Below, in pieces: positions 16,462 through 25,088 of a stretch of 64,000 bases of DNA (positions are counted from its first letter, which is position 1; each line of letters starts with the position of its first letter). Both the position numbers and the translations under genes were made by a program. The notes under the pieces were generated by a model. The model had not been told where the DNA came from, did not search any database, and saw nothing but the letters and a program-made list of their open reading frames with translations. This DNA is from Palsa-513 sp036510225 (GTDB lineage Bacteria; Actinomycetota; Thermoleophilia; Solirubrobacterales; Solirubrobacteraceae): the NCBI GenBank assembly GCA_036510225.1, contig DATCEH010000125.1, forward strand, positions 124,001 through 188,000, written 5' to 3'.

Positions 16462-17069
16462 CGGAGGATGCGCAGGCCCGCGTACTTCTCGCCCTCGCGC
16501 CGGCGGGCGCCGTAGAGAAGTCGGGCGAGGAAGATCAGCACGACGAAGGACGCCGGCGGGGCGAACACGGCGAGCACGGCGACGGCGAGGGCGACGGTGT
16601 CGACGTAGACGACCAGCGCGTCCCGCGCGGACCCCTCCGCCAGACGGGCGCGGGTCCGGGCGAGCAGGCCGCGGGAGGCCGCCTGGGCGAGGCCGGCGCA
16701 CAGCAGGCCGGCGACGAGTCCGGCCCACGGGCTGTCGCCATGCTCGGCGAGGACCGCCGCGAAGAGCAGGGCTCCGACGCCGAGCCCGGCGCCGGCGACG
16801 GCCGATCCGAGCGGTCCGGACTCGAAGCGCTCGGCGCCGAGCCGGTGCTGCGCGGCGAAGGCTCCGCCGAGCGCGATCACGACGACGAGCAGGAAGATCG
16901 TCGTCTGGAGGAACGAGTAGTCGGTGTGCGCGAAGTCGAGCGCCAGGCGGTGGGTCAGGCCGAGGTCGTCGGATGCGATCGCTCCGGCCAGCAGGGCCGG
17001 CAGGAACGGCCGCAGACCCGCGGCGGCGGCGAGCCCGGCTCCCTGGGCTATGTACAGGATCAGATTCAT
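16458..17069 (-). CDS. DUF4126-like membrane protein
   Basis: 203 residues with about five membrane helices. The N-terminus GLAAAAGLRPFLPALLAGAIA fits the DUF4126 family of small integral membrane proteins of unknown role. First gene of the three-gene minus-strand operon, diverging from the aminotransferase 21 bp away, so both promoters must lie inside or overlap the coding ends. Confidence 0.78.
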   Translation of the reverse strand: MNLILYIAQGAGLAAAAGLRPFLPALLAGAIASDDLGLTHRLALDFAHTDYSFLQTTIFLLVVVIALGGAFAAQHRLGAERFESGPLGSAVAGAGLGVGALLFAAVLAEHGDSPWAGLVAGLLCAGLAQAASRGLLARTRARLAEGSARDALVVYVDTVALAVAVLAVFAPPASFVVLIFLARLLYGARRREGEKYAGLRILR

Positions 17070-17090
17070 CGTCCGCTACGGTTCAGGGGC

Positions 17091-18644
17091 ATGACGATAG
17101 ACGACGGCCCCGACCGCGGAGCGGATCAGCGCGCCGCGGACACCGGGATGACACGAACGGCCCAGGACCGGCCGGCGACGGCCGCCGAGGCGGACGGCGG
17201 GCCCCCGCCGGGCGGGCGCCCCAGGCCACAGCGGGCGGCGTCGCACGAGCTCGAGCGCTACACGAGCCTGTTCGCGGCCCGGACCCGGATGATGCGCTCG
17301 TCGGCGATGCGCGACCTGATGGCGATCACCGAGCACCCCGAGGTGATCTCGCTGGCCGGCGGACTCCCCGACACGTCGACCTTCCCGCCGGAGCTCTTTC
17401 GCGAGGTGATGGGCACGGTCGCCGAGCAGTCGACCGCCCGCGCGCTCCAGTACGGGCCGACCGAGGGGTTGACGGGGGCCAAGGACTGCGTGATCGAGGT
17501 GATGGCCGCCGAGGGGATGAGCGTCTCGCGTGACGAGATCCTGATCACGACCGGCGGCCAGCAGGTCATCGACCTCGTCTGCAAGGCCCTGATCGACCCG
17601 GGCGACGTGATCATCGCCGAGGCCCCGACCTACCCGGGAGCGGTCCCGACCTTCTGCTCGTACGAGGCCGACGTGATCCAGATCGAGATGGACGGCGACG
17701 GCATGCGGATCGACCGGCTCGAGGCGACGCTGAAGGCCCTCTCGGACGAGGGCCGCCGGCCGAAGTTCATCTACACGATCCCGACCTTCCAGAACCCCGG
17801 CGGCGTGACGATGTCGCTGGCCCGCCGGCGCCGGCTGATCGAGGTCGCCCGCGAGCAGGAGCTGCTCGTGCTCGAGGACAACCCGTACGGCGTGCTCCGC
17901 TACGAGGGCGAGCCCCTGCCGACGCTGCGCTGCATCGACGGCGGCGACCTCGTGATCTACCTCGGGACGTTCTCGAAGATCCTCTCGCCTGGACTCCGCC
18001 TCGGCTGGGCGGTCGCCCCGCGGCCGGTGCTCGCAAAGATGAACCTCGGCAAGCAGGCCGCGGACCTCTGCTCGTCGTCGACCACCCAGTACTTCGTGGC
18101 CGCGTATTTCAGGACCGGCGGCTGGCTCGAGTACATCACCGGCCTGCGGGAGCTCTACCGCCGGCGGCGGGACGCGATGCTCGACGCCCTCTCCGAGCAC
18201 TTCCCGGCGCAGGCGAGCTGGACCCATCCCCAGGGCGGCCTGTTCATCTGGGCGACGCTGCCCGACTACATCGACACGACCGACCTCCTGGCCCGGGCGC
18301 TCGACGAGAAGGTCGCCTTCGTGCCCGGTGCGGCGGCCTACGTCGACGGCCGCGGGGGATCCTCGATGCGGCTGAACTTCTCCGGCGTCAGCGAGGATCG
18401 GATCCGCGAGGGGATCCGGCGGATCGGGAAGACGATCGCGGCGCAGGTCGCGCTCTACGGGGCCGTCACCGGCACGCCGGCGCAGGCCGGCCCGGTTCCG
18501 GCCCGCCAGGTCGTCCTGCCGCCCGAGCTCCTGCCCGAGCCGGCGCCTCGTGAGCCGGACGCGGCGCTCGCCGATGTCTTCGAGCTGCCGCGTCGCCCGC
18601 GCGGTGACCGGGAGGCCCGGCCGACCCAGAAGCGGCGCGGCTAG
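17091..18644 (+). CDS. PLP-dependent aminotransferase, class I/II (LysN / MocR-domain type)
   Basis: 517 residues. Fold-type I aminotransferase core: ISLAGGLPD near residue 85, the PLP tyrosine/asparagine regions TIPTFQNPGG and EDNPYGVLRYEG, the Schiff-base lysine in TFSKILSPGLRLGW, and the substrate arginine in SMRLNFSG. Closest known types are 2-aminoadipate aminotransferases and multi-substrate amino-acid transaminases. A poorly conserved ~50-residue N-terminus and a charged ~70-residue tail extend the usual ~400-residue core; the ATG at 17148 is an alternative start. Followed by ddl after 13 nt. Confidence 0.88.
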   Translation: MTIDDGPDRGADQRAADTGMTRTAQDRPATAAEADGGPPPGGRPRPQRAASHELERYTSLFAARTRMMRSSAMRDLMAITEHPEVISLAGGLPDTSTFPPELFREVMGTVAEQSTARALQYGPTEGLTGAKDCVIEVMAAEGMSVSRDEILITTGGQQVIDLVCKALIDPGDVIIAEAPTYPGAVPTFCSYEADVIQIEMDGDGMRIDRLEATLKALSDEGRRPKFIYTIPTFQNPGGVTMSLARRRRLIEVAREQELLVLEDNPYGVLRYEGEPLPTLRCIDGGDLVIYLGTFSKILSPGLRLGWAVAPRPVLAKMNLGKQAADLCSSSTTQYFVAAYFRTGGWLEYITGLRELYRRRRDAMLDALSEHFPAQASWTHPQGGLFIWATLPDYIDTTDLLARALDEKVAFVPGAAAYVDGRGGSSMRLNFSGVSEDRIREGIRRIGKTIAAQVALYGAVTGTPAQAGPVPARQVVLPPELLPEPAPREPDAALADVFELPRRPRGDREARPTQKRRG

Positions 18645-18657
18645 CGGTGGACGGCTG

Positions 18658-19650
18658 ATGGCTCGGGTCGCGCTGCTGCGCGGCGGCCGGTCGCTCGAGC
18701 GGCAGGTCTCGTTGAAGTCGGGCGCCCGCGTCGCGGACGCGCTCGAGCGCCTCGGCCACGAGGCGATCGACATCGACGTCGGCGGGGACCTGATCGAGCG
18801 GCTCTTCGCGAGCGAGCCGGAGATCGCCTTCATCGCCCTGCACGGGCGCGACGGCGAGGACGGGACGGTCCAGGAGCTGCTCGAGATCCTCGGCATCCCG
18901 TACACGGCCTCGGGTGTCTCGGCCTGCATCCACTGCTCCGACAAAGTCCTCGCCAAGCACGCGATGGTCGATGCCGGGCTGCCGACGCCGGACTTCTACG
19001 CGTTCAACGAGACCGCCTTCAAGGAGCTCGGCGCCGCCCAGGCGCTCCCGGAGATCGAGCACCGCCTCGGCTTCCCCCTCGTCGTCAAGCCGGCCGGGCA
19101 GGGCTCGGCGCTGGGGGTCAAGTTCGCCGGGTCGCCCGGCGACGTCCCGGCCGCCCTGGTCGCGGCGTTCTCCTACGACCGCAAGGTCCTGATCGAGCGG
19201 TTCGTCGACGGCCGGGAGCTGGCCGTGTCGATCCTCCAGAGCGCCGACGGCGCGAGCGCGCAGGCCCTGCCGGTGCTCGAGGCCGTTCCCCGGGAGCCGG
19301 GCTTCCACGACTTCTTCGCCGCCCGCTACGAGATCGGTCGGACCAGCTTCGTCTGCCCGGCCGTCGTGCCCGACGCGGTCTCGGCCCGGGCGCAGGAGCT
19401 CGCGCTCGCCGTCTACGAACAGCTCGGCTGCTACGGCTTCGCCCGCGTCGACCTGATGCTCGAAGCCGGGACGGGCAGCCTCGAGGTGCTCGAGGTCAAC
19501 GCGATCCCCGGCCTCACTGACACCAGCCTCCTCCCCCAGGCGGCCGACGCCGCCGGGATCTCCTTCGACGCGCTGATCGCCCGGATCCTCGACTCCGGGC
19601 TGGCCCGCGCCCGGGGTCAGGGGCTCATCTCCGGGCGCGAGCTCGCATGA
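18658..19650 (+). CDS. ddl: D-alanine--D-alanine ligase
   Basis: 330 residues, ATP-grasp. Joins two D-alanines for peptidoglycan. LLRGGRSLERQVSLKSG is the family N-terminus, ALHGRDGEDGTVQ the substrate loop, VVKPAGQGSALGV the ATP-binding strand, and EVNAIPGLTDTSLLP the metal-binding and D-Ala site. Length is at the short end of the family. It follows the aminotransferase on the same strand and its 3' end overlaps the convergent PASTA gene by 26 bp. Confidence 0.94.
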   Translation: MARVALLRGGRSLERQVSLKSGARVADALERLGHEAIDIDVGGDLIERLFASEPEIAFIALHGRDGEDGTVQELLEILGIPYTASGVSACIHCSDKVLAKHAMVDAGLPTPDFYAFNETAFKELGAAQALPEIEHRLGFPLVVKPAGQGSALGVKFAGSPGDVPAALVAAFSYDRKVLIERFVDGRELAVSILQSADGASAQALPVLEAVPREPGFHDFFAARYEIGRTSFVCPAVVPDAVSARAQELALAVYEQLGCYGFARVDLMLEAGTGSLEVLEVNAIPGLTDTSLLPQAADAAGISFDALIARILDSGLARARGQGLISGRELA

Positions 19651-20230
19651 CGAGCGGCGTGGCCATCAGGCAACCCGGGGTCGTGACGCCCGGGCAGGGC
19701 ATGCCGCGGGCCAGCAGGGAGCCGGCCGCCGGCCGCTGATCGGTGACGACGTAGTTGTCGAGCAGCTGGGCCCGGGAGGACGGCCGCAGCGCAGGCAGCC
19801 GGTCGAGCTCCCAGTAGAGCTGGTTGCGCTCGGCCCAGTGGACGGCCGAGCTGGCCGGACGACCATCGAAGTCGGGAACCACGGCCGCCCGCTGGGAGCC
19901 GCCGGCCGGGCTGCCGAGCAGGCAGGTCAGCTGGCGGACGGTCACCGTGGCCGGCCGGTGGACACGGGCCCCCGCGGCCGGCGACTGGGTACGGGCGGTC
20001 GGTAGGCAGAGTGAGCGCAGCGAGAACGGCTGGGGGATCGCCATCCGCAGGCCGACCCGGTGAAGCCTGGCGTAGGCGTCGACGAGGTCGTAGGTCCGGG
20101 TGACGTTCGGCACGGCGACCGCCCGCCTGGCCGGGGTGCCGGCGGCGAGCCCGCTCGGGGCCAGCGCGCAGGCGATGCCGGCAACGATCGGGACGACGGC
20201 GCTCGGGCGCGGGTACCTCACGCGATCCAA
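19625..20230 (-). CDS. Secreted PASTA-domain protein
   Basis: 201 residues. A signal peptide-like start (VVPIVAGIACALAPSGLAAG) is followed by two PASTA-like repeats: VPNVTRTYDLVDAYARLHRVGLR and a second near VVPDFDGRPASSAVHWAE, each with the small hydrophobic core and a cysteine pair. PASTA domains bind muropeptides or beta-lactams, which fits the neighbouring ddl. Start either TTG 20230 or GTG 20221. Confidence 0.75.
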   Translation of the reverse strand: MDRVRYPRPSAVVPIVAGIACALAPSGLAAGTPARRAVAVPNVTRTYDLVDAYARLHRVGLRMAIPQPFSLRSLCLPTARTQSPAAGARVHRPATVTVRQLTCLLGSPAGGSQRAAVVPDFDGRPASSAVHWAERNQLYWELDRLPALRPSSRAQLLDNYVVTDQRPAAGSLLARGMPCPGVTTPGCLMATPLVMRARARR

Positions 20231-20298
20231 TCTACGCGGGTGTCGTTTCGCGCAGGCTTCGCCGCTGGAGCTCCGCTCGTCGATCAGCCGGGCGACGA

Positions 20299-21210
20299 TC
20301 AGCCGGCCGGACCGGCGGGCGCCGAGGCGAGCGGCCGGGGTCCGCCGGTCTCGTCGACGAAATGGATGTGGGGAACCATGACCCGCGGGGCGCGGATCCG
20401 CGGATCGACGACGGTCGTGCCCTGGCTGGCGCGCGTCGCGATCCAGCTGCCGGCGCTCCGCCCGGCGGCGTCCTCGACGTGGATCGCCAGGCCCTCGACG
20501 GTCGAGTCCGGGCCGGGCGCGAGGCCGGTCGCGAGGCCGGAGAAGATGTCACCGAGGCGGAAGCGGAGCCGCCGGAGGTCGGTGACCCGGAGCGAGACCG
20601 CATAGGCCATGCCGTGGACGGCCGGGTCGACGGTGATCTGGCGGACGCTCGCGCGGATCACCGAGCGGGCCGGGAGGCCTGCGATCAGCGCGCCGATGTT
20701 GTCGTCGAGCTGCTTGCGCTCGGCCGCCGGGGCGACCTTGTCGACGATCGGCATCGCGGCCGGCTGCTGGCCGGGGGTCGTGCGGACCGACCCATCGAGA
20801 TAGAACGAGGCCCCCGGGGCCTGGCCACCGGTCTCGTCGGTCGTCACGAATTGGGTCAGCGCTGGGTCCTGGATGGCGGCGACGGACGCGATCATCGCCC
20901 CTCGCCAGCCGGCTCCGGCGTAGACCGAGGCGGTCGTCGCGTCGGTCTGCAGCGAGCCGCTCCCGGCCGGCGGATGGATCAGCGCGGCGGGGAGCATGAC
21001 CTCGAGGCGTTGAGCCCCGGGGGCGGCCTCGCGGGGCGCGATGACGGCGGCCGAGGCGCCGGGGGCGACACTGGCGGCGATGCTCGTCGGGCTGGGCGAG
21101 GCCTGCCGGCCGCCGCCGGCGAGTGGACCGCTGAGCAGCACGACGACGACGACCGCGCCGAGGATCACGAGCCCGGCTCCCGCGGCGAGCAGCCGCCCGC
21201 GCCCGCGCAT
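20299..21210 (-). CDS. Hypothetical membrane-anchored extracytoplasmic protein
   Basis: 303 residues: one N-terminal helix (LLAAGAGLVILGAVVVVVLL) then a soluble, Ala/Thr-rich region of unknown family, with a Ser/Pro/Ala linker (36-60). No known domain recognised. Its ATG abuts the left end of the MITE-like element; before that insertion it would have directly followed the stop codon of the secreted protein encoded upstream, so the two likely act together. Confidence 0.72.
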   Translation of the reverse strand: MRGRGRLLAAGAGLVILGAVVVVVLLSGPLAGGGRQASPSPTSIAASVAPGASAAVIAPREAAPGAQRLEVMLPAALIHPPAGSGSLQTDATTASVYAGAGWRGAMIASVAAIQDPALTQFVTTDETGGQAPGASFYLDGSVRTTPGQQPAAMPIVDKVAPAAERKQLDDNIGALIAGLPARSVIRASVRQITVDPAVHGMAYAVSLRVTDLRRLRFRLGDIFSGLATGLAPGPDSTVEGLAIHVEDAAGRSAGSWIATRASQGTTVVDPRIRAPRVMVPHIHFVDETGGPRPLASAPAGPAG

Positions 21211-21372
21211 CTAGTGGCCTGTTTCGGAATTAGCTGGAGTGGCTGGCGAGTGGCTGGGCGTACGTCGCACGGTGTCCGCGGGCGTGCTGGTGGCACGTTG
21301 GCGGACGCCGGGTGGCGCCAGGCACGTCCAGACGCCGCCAGACGCCAAGATAATTTTGAGACAGACCACTAG
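21211..21372. mobile_element. 162-bp MITE-like element with TA (or CTAG) target duplication
   Basis: The left end reads CTAGTGGCCTGTTTCGGAAT and the right end, reverse-complemented, CTAGTGGTCTGTCTCAAAAT; the terminal inverted repeats match at 18 of the first 23 positions, and a looser match continues to about 40 bp. No ORF is encoded. Both ends carry TA within CTAG, the duplication expected of IS630/Tc1-mariner-type elements. Removing the element and one TA/CTAG copy leaves the upstream gene's TAG stop directly followed by the downstream ATG, a tight operon join. The family is inferred; no transposase copy is in the window. Confidence 0.78.
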
Positions 21373-22205
21373 GACACCCTGTGCTTGATCGTGACCTCGG
21401 ACGGCGGCCGGGTGATCTTCCAGAGGTGGTCGGCCATCGGGTAGGCCGAGATCGAGTCGTGGCGGGTCACCTTCCGCGCGTGCTGGCGACCGGTCGTCGT
21501 GTAGACGGTCCACTGGGCGTGGCCGGCCGGCTCGTAGCGGGTCGACGCCTGGGACTGGTAGCCGCTGCCGAGGCTCTGGATCTCGGTCCCGATCGCCGGG
21601 GCTCCCTTGCTGAAGCCGAGCCGGTAGATCGAGCCGGTCTGGACGCCGTTGATCCGGATGCCCCAGGTCGCCGCGGTCTTGAAGCGGAAGAGGTCCAGCG
21701 TGATCACCGACCCGGGGGAGATGTCGTTGTAGAGCTGGCACTTGTAGGCCATCGAGTTGGCGGCCTTGACCTCGGTGAAGACGACGTAGCCGGTGTGAGC
21801 CCCGCAGTTGTCGAGCGCGATCCCGCCGCCCGACCGGTAGACCCCGGCCTGGATCAGGCCGGGGTCGCTGTTGTCGCTCTGGAGGACGTCGCGCTGGACG
21901 ACGAACTCGTCACCGGCCTGGGCGAGGCCGGCCGACGGCGTGACGAGGGAGACGACCGAGCCGAAGCTCGACGAGTTGAGTCCGAGCGTGCCGAAGTCGG
22001 GACCCGAGTCCGAGCGCGCCGCGGTCGGACCGATCAGCCAGAGCGCGAGCCCGGCGGCTGCCAGCAGGCGGAGCACCGGTCGTGATGCTCGCGGCCGAGC
22101 CCTTGCGTCCGGGTCACCCCGCGCCAGTCGTGCATCCGCCCGAGCGTCCGGGCCGCCCCGGCCGGCGGGGTGGCGTGACCCACGCGCGGCGGCGGTGTCG
22201 GGCAC
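21369..22205 (-). CDS. Hypothetical secreted protein
   Basis: 278 residues. A long arginine-rich N-terminus (1-42) precedes a signal helix (PVLRLLAAAGLALWLIGPTAARS), followed by a beta-rich secreted domain with two cysteines (LDNCGAHTGY, AYKCQLYND) that could form a disulfide. No family recognised. The long basic N-terminus suggests the true start may lie further in, but no better start was found. Its stop codon lies in the edge of the MITE-like element. Confidence 0.72.
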   Translation of the reverse strand: MPDTAAARGSRHPAGRGGPDARADARLARGDPDARARPRASRPVLRLLAAAGLALWLIGPTAARSDSGPDFGTLGLNSSSFGSVVSLVTPSAGLAQAGDEFVVQRDVLQSDNSDPGLIQAGVYRSGGGIALDNCGAHTGYVVFTEVKAANSMAYKCQLYNDISPGSVITLDLFRFKTAATWGIRINGVQTGSIYRLGFSKGAPAIGTEIQSLGSGYQSQASTRYEPAGHAQWTVYTTTGRQHARKVTRHDSISAYPMADHLWKITRPPSEVTIKHRVS

Positions 22206-22263
22206 GGCGCCATCTTAGCCGGGCGCAATCGCGCGGTGGAGAAAGCTTGCGCGGTGGCCGGGA

Positions 22264-22755
22264 CTAGGACTCGCCGGCGCCGAAGTCCTCGGGGGAGACC
22301 TGGTCGAGGAACTCCTTGAACTTCTCGACGACGTCGTCGGTGTCCTCGACCTCGTGCTCGAACTCGATCGCCGATTCGGCGATCACCTCGTCGGCGGCGA
22401 AGATCGGCGCACCAGCCCGGACGGCGAGGGCGATCGCGTCGCTCGGCCGGGAGTCGATCTCCATCTCGCGGCCGTTGACGTTGAGCGTGATCGACGCGTA
22501 GAAGGTGTTCTCGCGGAGCTCGGTCACCGCGATCTGCGTGCAGCGAACCTCCAGCTCGCCGAGCATCGAGCAGAGCAGATCGTGCGTCATCGGCCGGGGC
22601 GTCGTCGCCCCCTGGAGCTTCATCAGGATCGACGCGGCCTCGGGGTGGCCGATCCAGATCGGGAGGAAGCGATTCCCGTCGACGGTCTTCAGGAGCACGA
22701 TCGGCTGCTTGCCGACCATGTCGAAGCTGACGCCGTAGATGACCATCTCCTGCAC
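22264..22755 (-). CDS. Bifunctional nuclease (BFN/DUF151) family protein
   Basis: 163 residues. Family hallmarks: VGKQPIVLLKT, FLPIWIGHPEAASI, PRPMTHDLL, and SRPSDAIALAVRAGAPIFAADEV, followed by an acidic C-terminus. Members are reported to have DNase/RNase activity or to act in stress responses. The GTG start overlaps the stop of the flippase-like gene (TAGTG), so the two are co-translated. Confidence 0.93.
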   Translation of the reverse strand: MQEMVIYGVSFDMVGKQPIVLLKTVDGNRFLPIWIGHPEAASILMKLQGATTPRPMTHDLLCSMLGELEVRCTQIAVTELRENTFYASITLNVNGREMEIDSRPSDAIALAVRAGAPIFAADEVIAESAIEFEHEVEDTDDVVEKFKEFLDQVSPEDFGAGES

Positions 22756-23840
22756 TAGAGCGCTCCGCTCCGGTCGGGTGAAAGCTCAGTATAGGTAGCC
22801 GCCGGAGTGGGCCTGCGAGGTCGGCGGGCGCCGAGCTGGAGCGTCAGGACGCCGCCGAGAATGAACGGTATGAAGTTGGCCACGTGCAGCACCAGAGCAT
22901 AAGGCAGGGCAGCCGTCTGGGAGACGCCATAGGCCTTGAGCGCGAGCAGGGCGGCCGCCTCGAAGACGCCGACGGCGGCCGGCGGCGAAGGGAGGATCAT
23001 CGCGAGGCCGAGCGCCACGATCACGAGGACGCCGGCCGCGAAGTCGAGCTTCGGCTGGAAGGCGAGCAGGATGAGCCAGGCCCACAGCGCGCTGACCAGC
23101 CAGATCGCGATGCTCCAGACGAACGCCTCGAGGGCGACGCGGCGGTCGCGCAGACCGGAGAGGCCGGTCGCCAGCTCGACGCTGAAGCGGTCGACCCACT
23201 CGTTGCTGAGGCGGGGCAGGCGTGCGAGCGGCCGCAGGACGAAGCGCAGCGGTCGGTCGCCGTGGACGGCGAGCACCCAGATCGCGACGGCGAACAGAAC
23301 CGTCAACACGGCGGCGAAGATCGCGGCCGGGCCGAACCAGCTGACCCGGGGCAGCCAGGGGGCGGCGCAGAAGAAGATGATCAGGATCGAGAGGACGTCG
23401 TAGGCGCGCTCGACGACGACGGTGCCGACGATCTCCGCGGGTGGCGTCCCGGCCCGCTGGGTGAGCGCGACGACGCGGGCGGCCTCGCCGGCCCGGGCGG
23501 GCATGATGTTGTTGAACAGGTAGCCGATCATCGTCGCCGCGATCACCGGCCCGCGTGGTGGCCGGCGATCGGTCGCAAACAGCGAGCGCCAGCGCATCGC
23601 CCGCATCAGCGTCGCGGCGACGAACGCCCCGAAGGCGGGAATCAGCCACCAGTAGTCGCTGGTCTGGAGCGCCCGCCAGGCCTGCGAGAAGCGGACGTTG
23701 CGCATCGTGAGGTAGCCGAAACCGACCGCGAGCAGGACCGTCGCGGCCTGCAGCGCGATGCGCCGGCGCGACCAGCCGCGCGGCGCCGTGGGCGCGACCG
23801 GCGGCCTGGCCAAGCCGTCGTCGTCTGGCTGGGCACCCAC
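22755..23840 (-). CDS. Lysylphosphatidylglycerol synthase/YbhN-type (UPF0104) membrane protein
   Basis: 361 residues with about eight membrane helices. Family signatures: RAMRWRSLF, GYLFNNIMPARAGEAARV and the C-terminal LPSPPAAVGVFEAAALLAL. These proteins are flippase-like or sugar-lipid-modifying (AglD-related). The start is GTG. It leads the two-gene operon with the BFN gene and diverges from a small membrane protein gene. Confidence 0.88.
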   Translation of the reverse strand: MGAQPDDDGLARPPVAPTAPRGWSRRRIALQAATVLLAVGFGYLTMRNVRFSQAWRALQTSDYWWLIPAFGAFVAATLMRAMRWRSLFATDRRPPRGPVIAATMIGYLFNNIMPARAGEAARVVALTQRAGTPPAEIVGTVVVERAYDVLSILIIFFCAAPWLPRVSWFGPAAIFAAVLTVLFAVAIWVLAVHGDRPLRFVLRPLARLPRLSNEWVDRFSVELATGLSGLRDRRVALEAFVWSIAIWLVSALWAWLILLAFQPKLDFAAGVLVIVALGLAMILPSPPAAVGVFEAAALLALKAYGVSQTAALPYALVLHVANFIPFILGGVLTLQLGARRPRRPTPAATYTELSPDRSGAL

Positions 23841-23898
23841 CTTAGGAGCCTACCAAGGGCCTGCTTGGGGCCGCGTGTTAGGGTCGCAGGAGGTGTCC

Positions 23899-24093
23899 AT
23901 GCTCGCTGCGAACTACACGCCGATCTCGATCATCTCGGTGATCTCCCTGGTCGGCGGCTACGGCGGGCTGTGGTTGCTCTGGCGCCTGGTGTTCAGCTCC
24001 AAGCAGACCCACGACGACACGATCGACAGGGCGCGGCGGGCCGCCGCGCTGGAGGCGGCCGAGCACCCCGAGGACCGGCCCGGGCCCGACTGA
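23899..24093 (+). CDS. Small single-pass membrane protein (64 aa)
   Basis: 64 residues: a hydrophobic segment PISIISVISLVGGYGGLWLLWRLVF then a charged Ala/Glu/Arg tail ending in acidic residues. A perfect AGGAGG lies 5 nt before the ATG, strong support for translation; the GTG six nt upstream overlaps the ribosome site and is less likely. No family recognised. Confidence 0.75.
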   Translation: MLAANYTPISIISVISLVGGYGGLWLLWRLVFSSKQTHDDTIDRARRAAALEAAEHPEDRPGPD

Positions 24094-24140
24094 CCGACGC
24101 ATCCCGGCCGAGGCGACGCCCCGCGGGTCGGCCGGCTGGG

Positions 24141-25088
24141 TCAGAGCAGTCGCGAGCCGAGCACCACCGAGGCGACGCCGGCGCCGCCGAGCAGGAGCAG
24201 GCCGGCGAGCGCGAACGACACGGTGATGTCGTCGCGCCGGGGCTTCGAGCCGAGCTGGCTGCCGAGCTTCTTGTAGATCCCGTTCAGCGATCCGGCGTCG
24301 GTGGCCGAGTACGACTGGGCGTGGGAGGCCGCGGCGATCTCACCCATCAGCTCCGGGTCCGGCGGAACGGCGGCCACGCCGCTGAACGAGCCGGGATCGG
24401 GAATCGTCGCGCCGGCGGTGCCGAGCCCGACGGTGTAGATCGGGATCCGCAGGGCGCCGGCCTGGGTTGCCACCTCGACGGGGTCCTCGCCCTGGTTGGC
24501 CGAGCCGTCGGAGAGCAGGACGATCGCCGAGGTCTCCGGCTTGAGCTTGCCGGGATGCGGGAGGAGGGTCAGCGCGAGTGAGAGGGCGTCGCCCGTCGCG
24601 GTGGCGCCGTTTGCGACCTGGGCGCCGATCAGCTGCTTGACCGGGGTGCGGTTCGTGCTCGGCGCCTGGACGCCGTCGGGCGCACTCGAGAAGGTCACGA
24701 CGCCGACCTTCACGCCGGTCGGCAGCCTGCTCATGAACGTGCTCGCGGCCGCTTCCGCCGCCGCCAGCCGGGTCGGCTGGACATCGGTCGCCGACATCGA
24801 GCCGGAGTGGTCGAAGACGAGCATGATCGACGCGCCGGAGTCGGCGATCCGGACGGTGTGGTTGGGCCGGGCGAGCGTCGCGACGAGCGTGCTGAGCGCG
24901 AGCAGGAGCAGGGCCACGGGGATGTGCCGCCGCCAGGACAGGCCGCCGCCGGCGGCGATCCGCAGGCTGGCGATCGCCGGAAAGCGGACGGCGTAGCGCT
25001 TGGCCCGGCGGCCGGCGATGACATGCAGGCCGAGCAGCAGCGGGACCGCGAGCAGGCCGAGCAGCCAGAGCGGATCGGCGAAGCTCAT
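24141..25088 (-). CDS. VWA-domain membrane protein (BatA-like)
   Basis: 315 residues. Membrane helices at 5-25, 55-75 and near the C-terminus flank a von Willebrand A domain with the metal-ion MIDAS motif DHSGSMS, the threonine in GATATGDALS and ALSDGSANQGEDP. ATG overlaps the DUF58 stop (ATGA). Typical last gene of MoxR operons, where VWA proteins pair with the AAA+ ATPase to remodel or insert metal into a target. Confidence 0.9.
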   Translation of the reverse strand: MSFADPLWLLGLLAVPLLLGLHVIAGRRAKRYAVRFPAIASLRIAAGGGLSWRRHIPVALLLLALSTLVATLARPNHTVRIADSGASIMLVFDHSGSMSATDVQPTRLAAAEAAASTFMSRLPTGVKVGVVTFSSAPDGVQAPSTNRTPVKQLIGAQVANGATATGDALSLALTLLPHPGKLKPETSAIVLLSDGSANQGEDPVEVATQAGALRIPIYTVGLGTAGATIPDPGSFSGVAAVPPDPELMGEIAAASHAQSYSATDAGSLNGIYKKLGSQLGSKPRRDDITVSFALAGLLLLGGAGVASVVLGSRLL

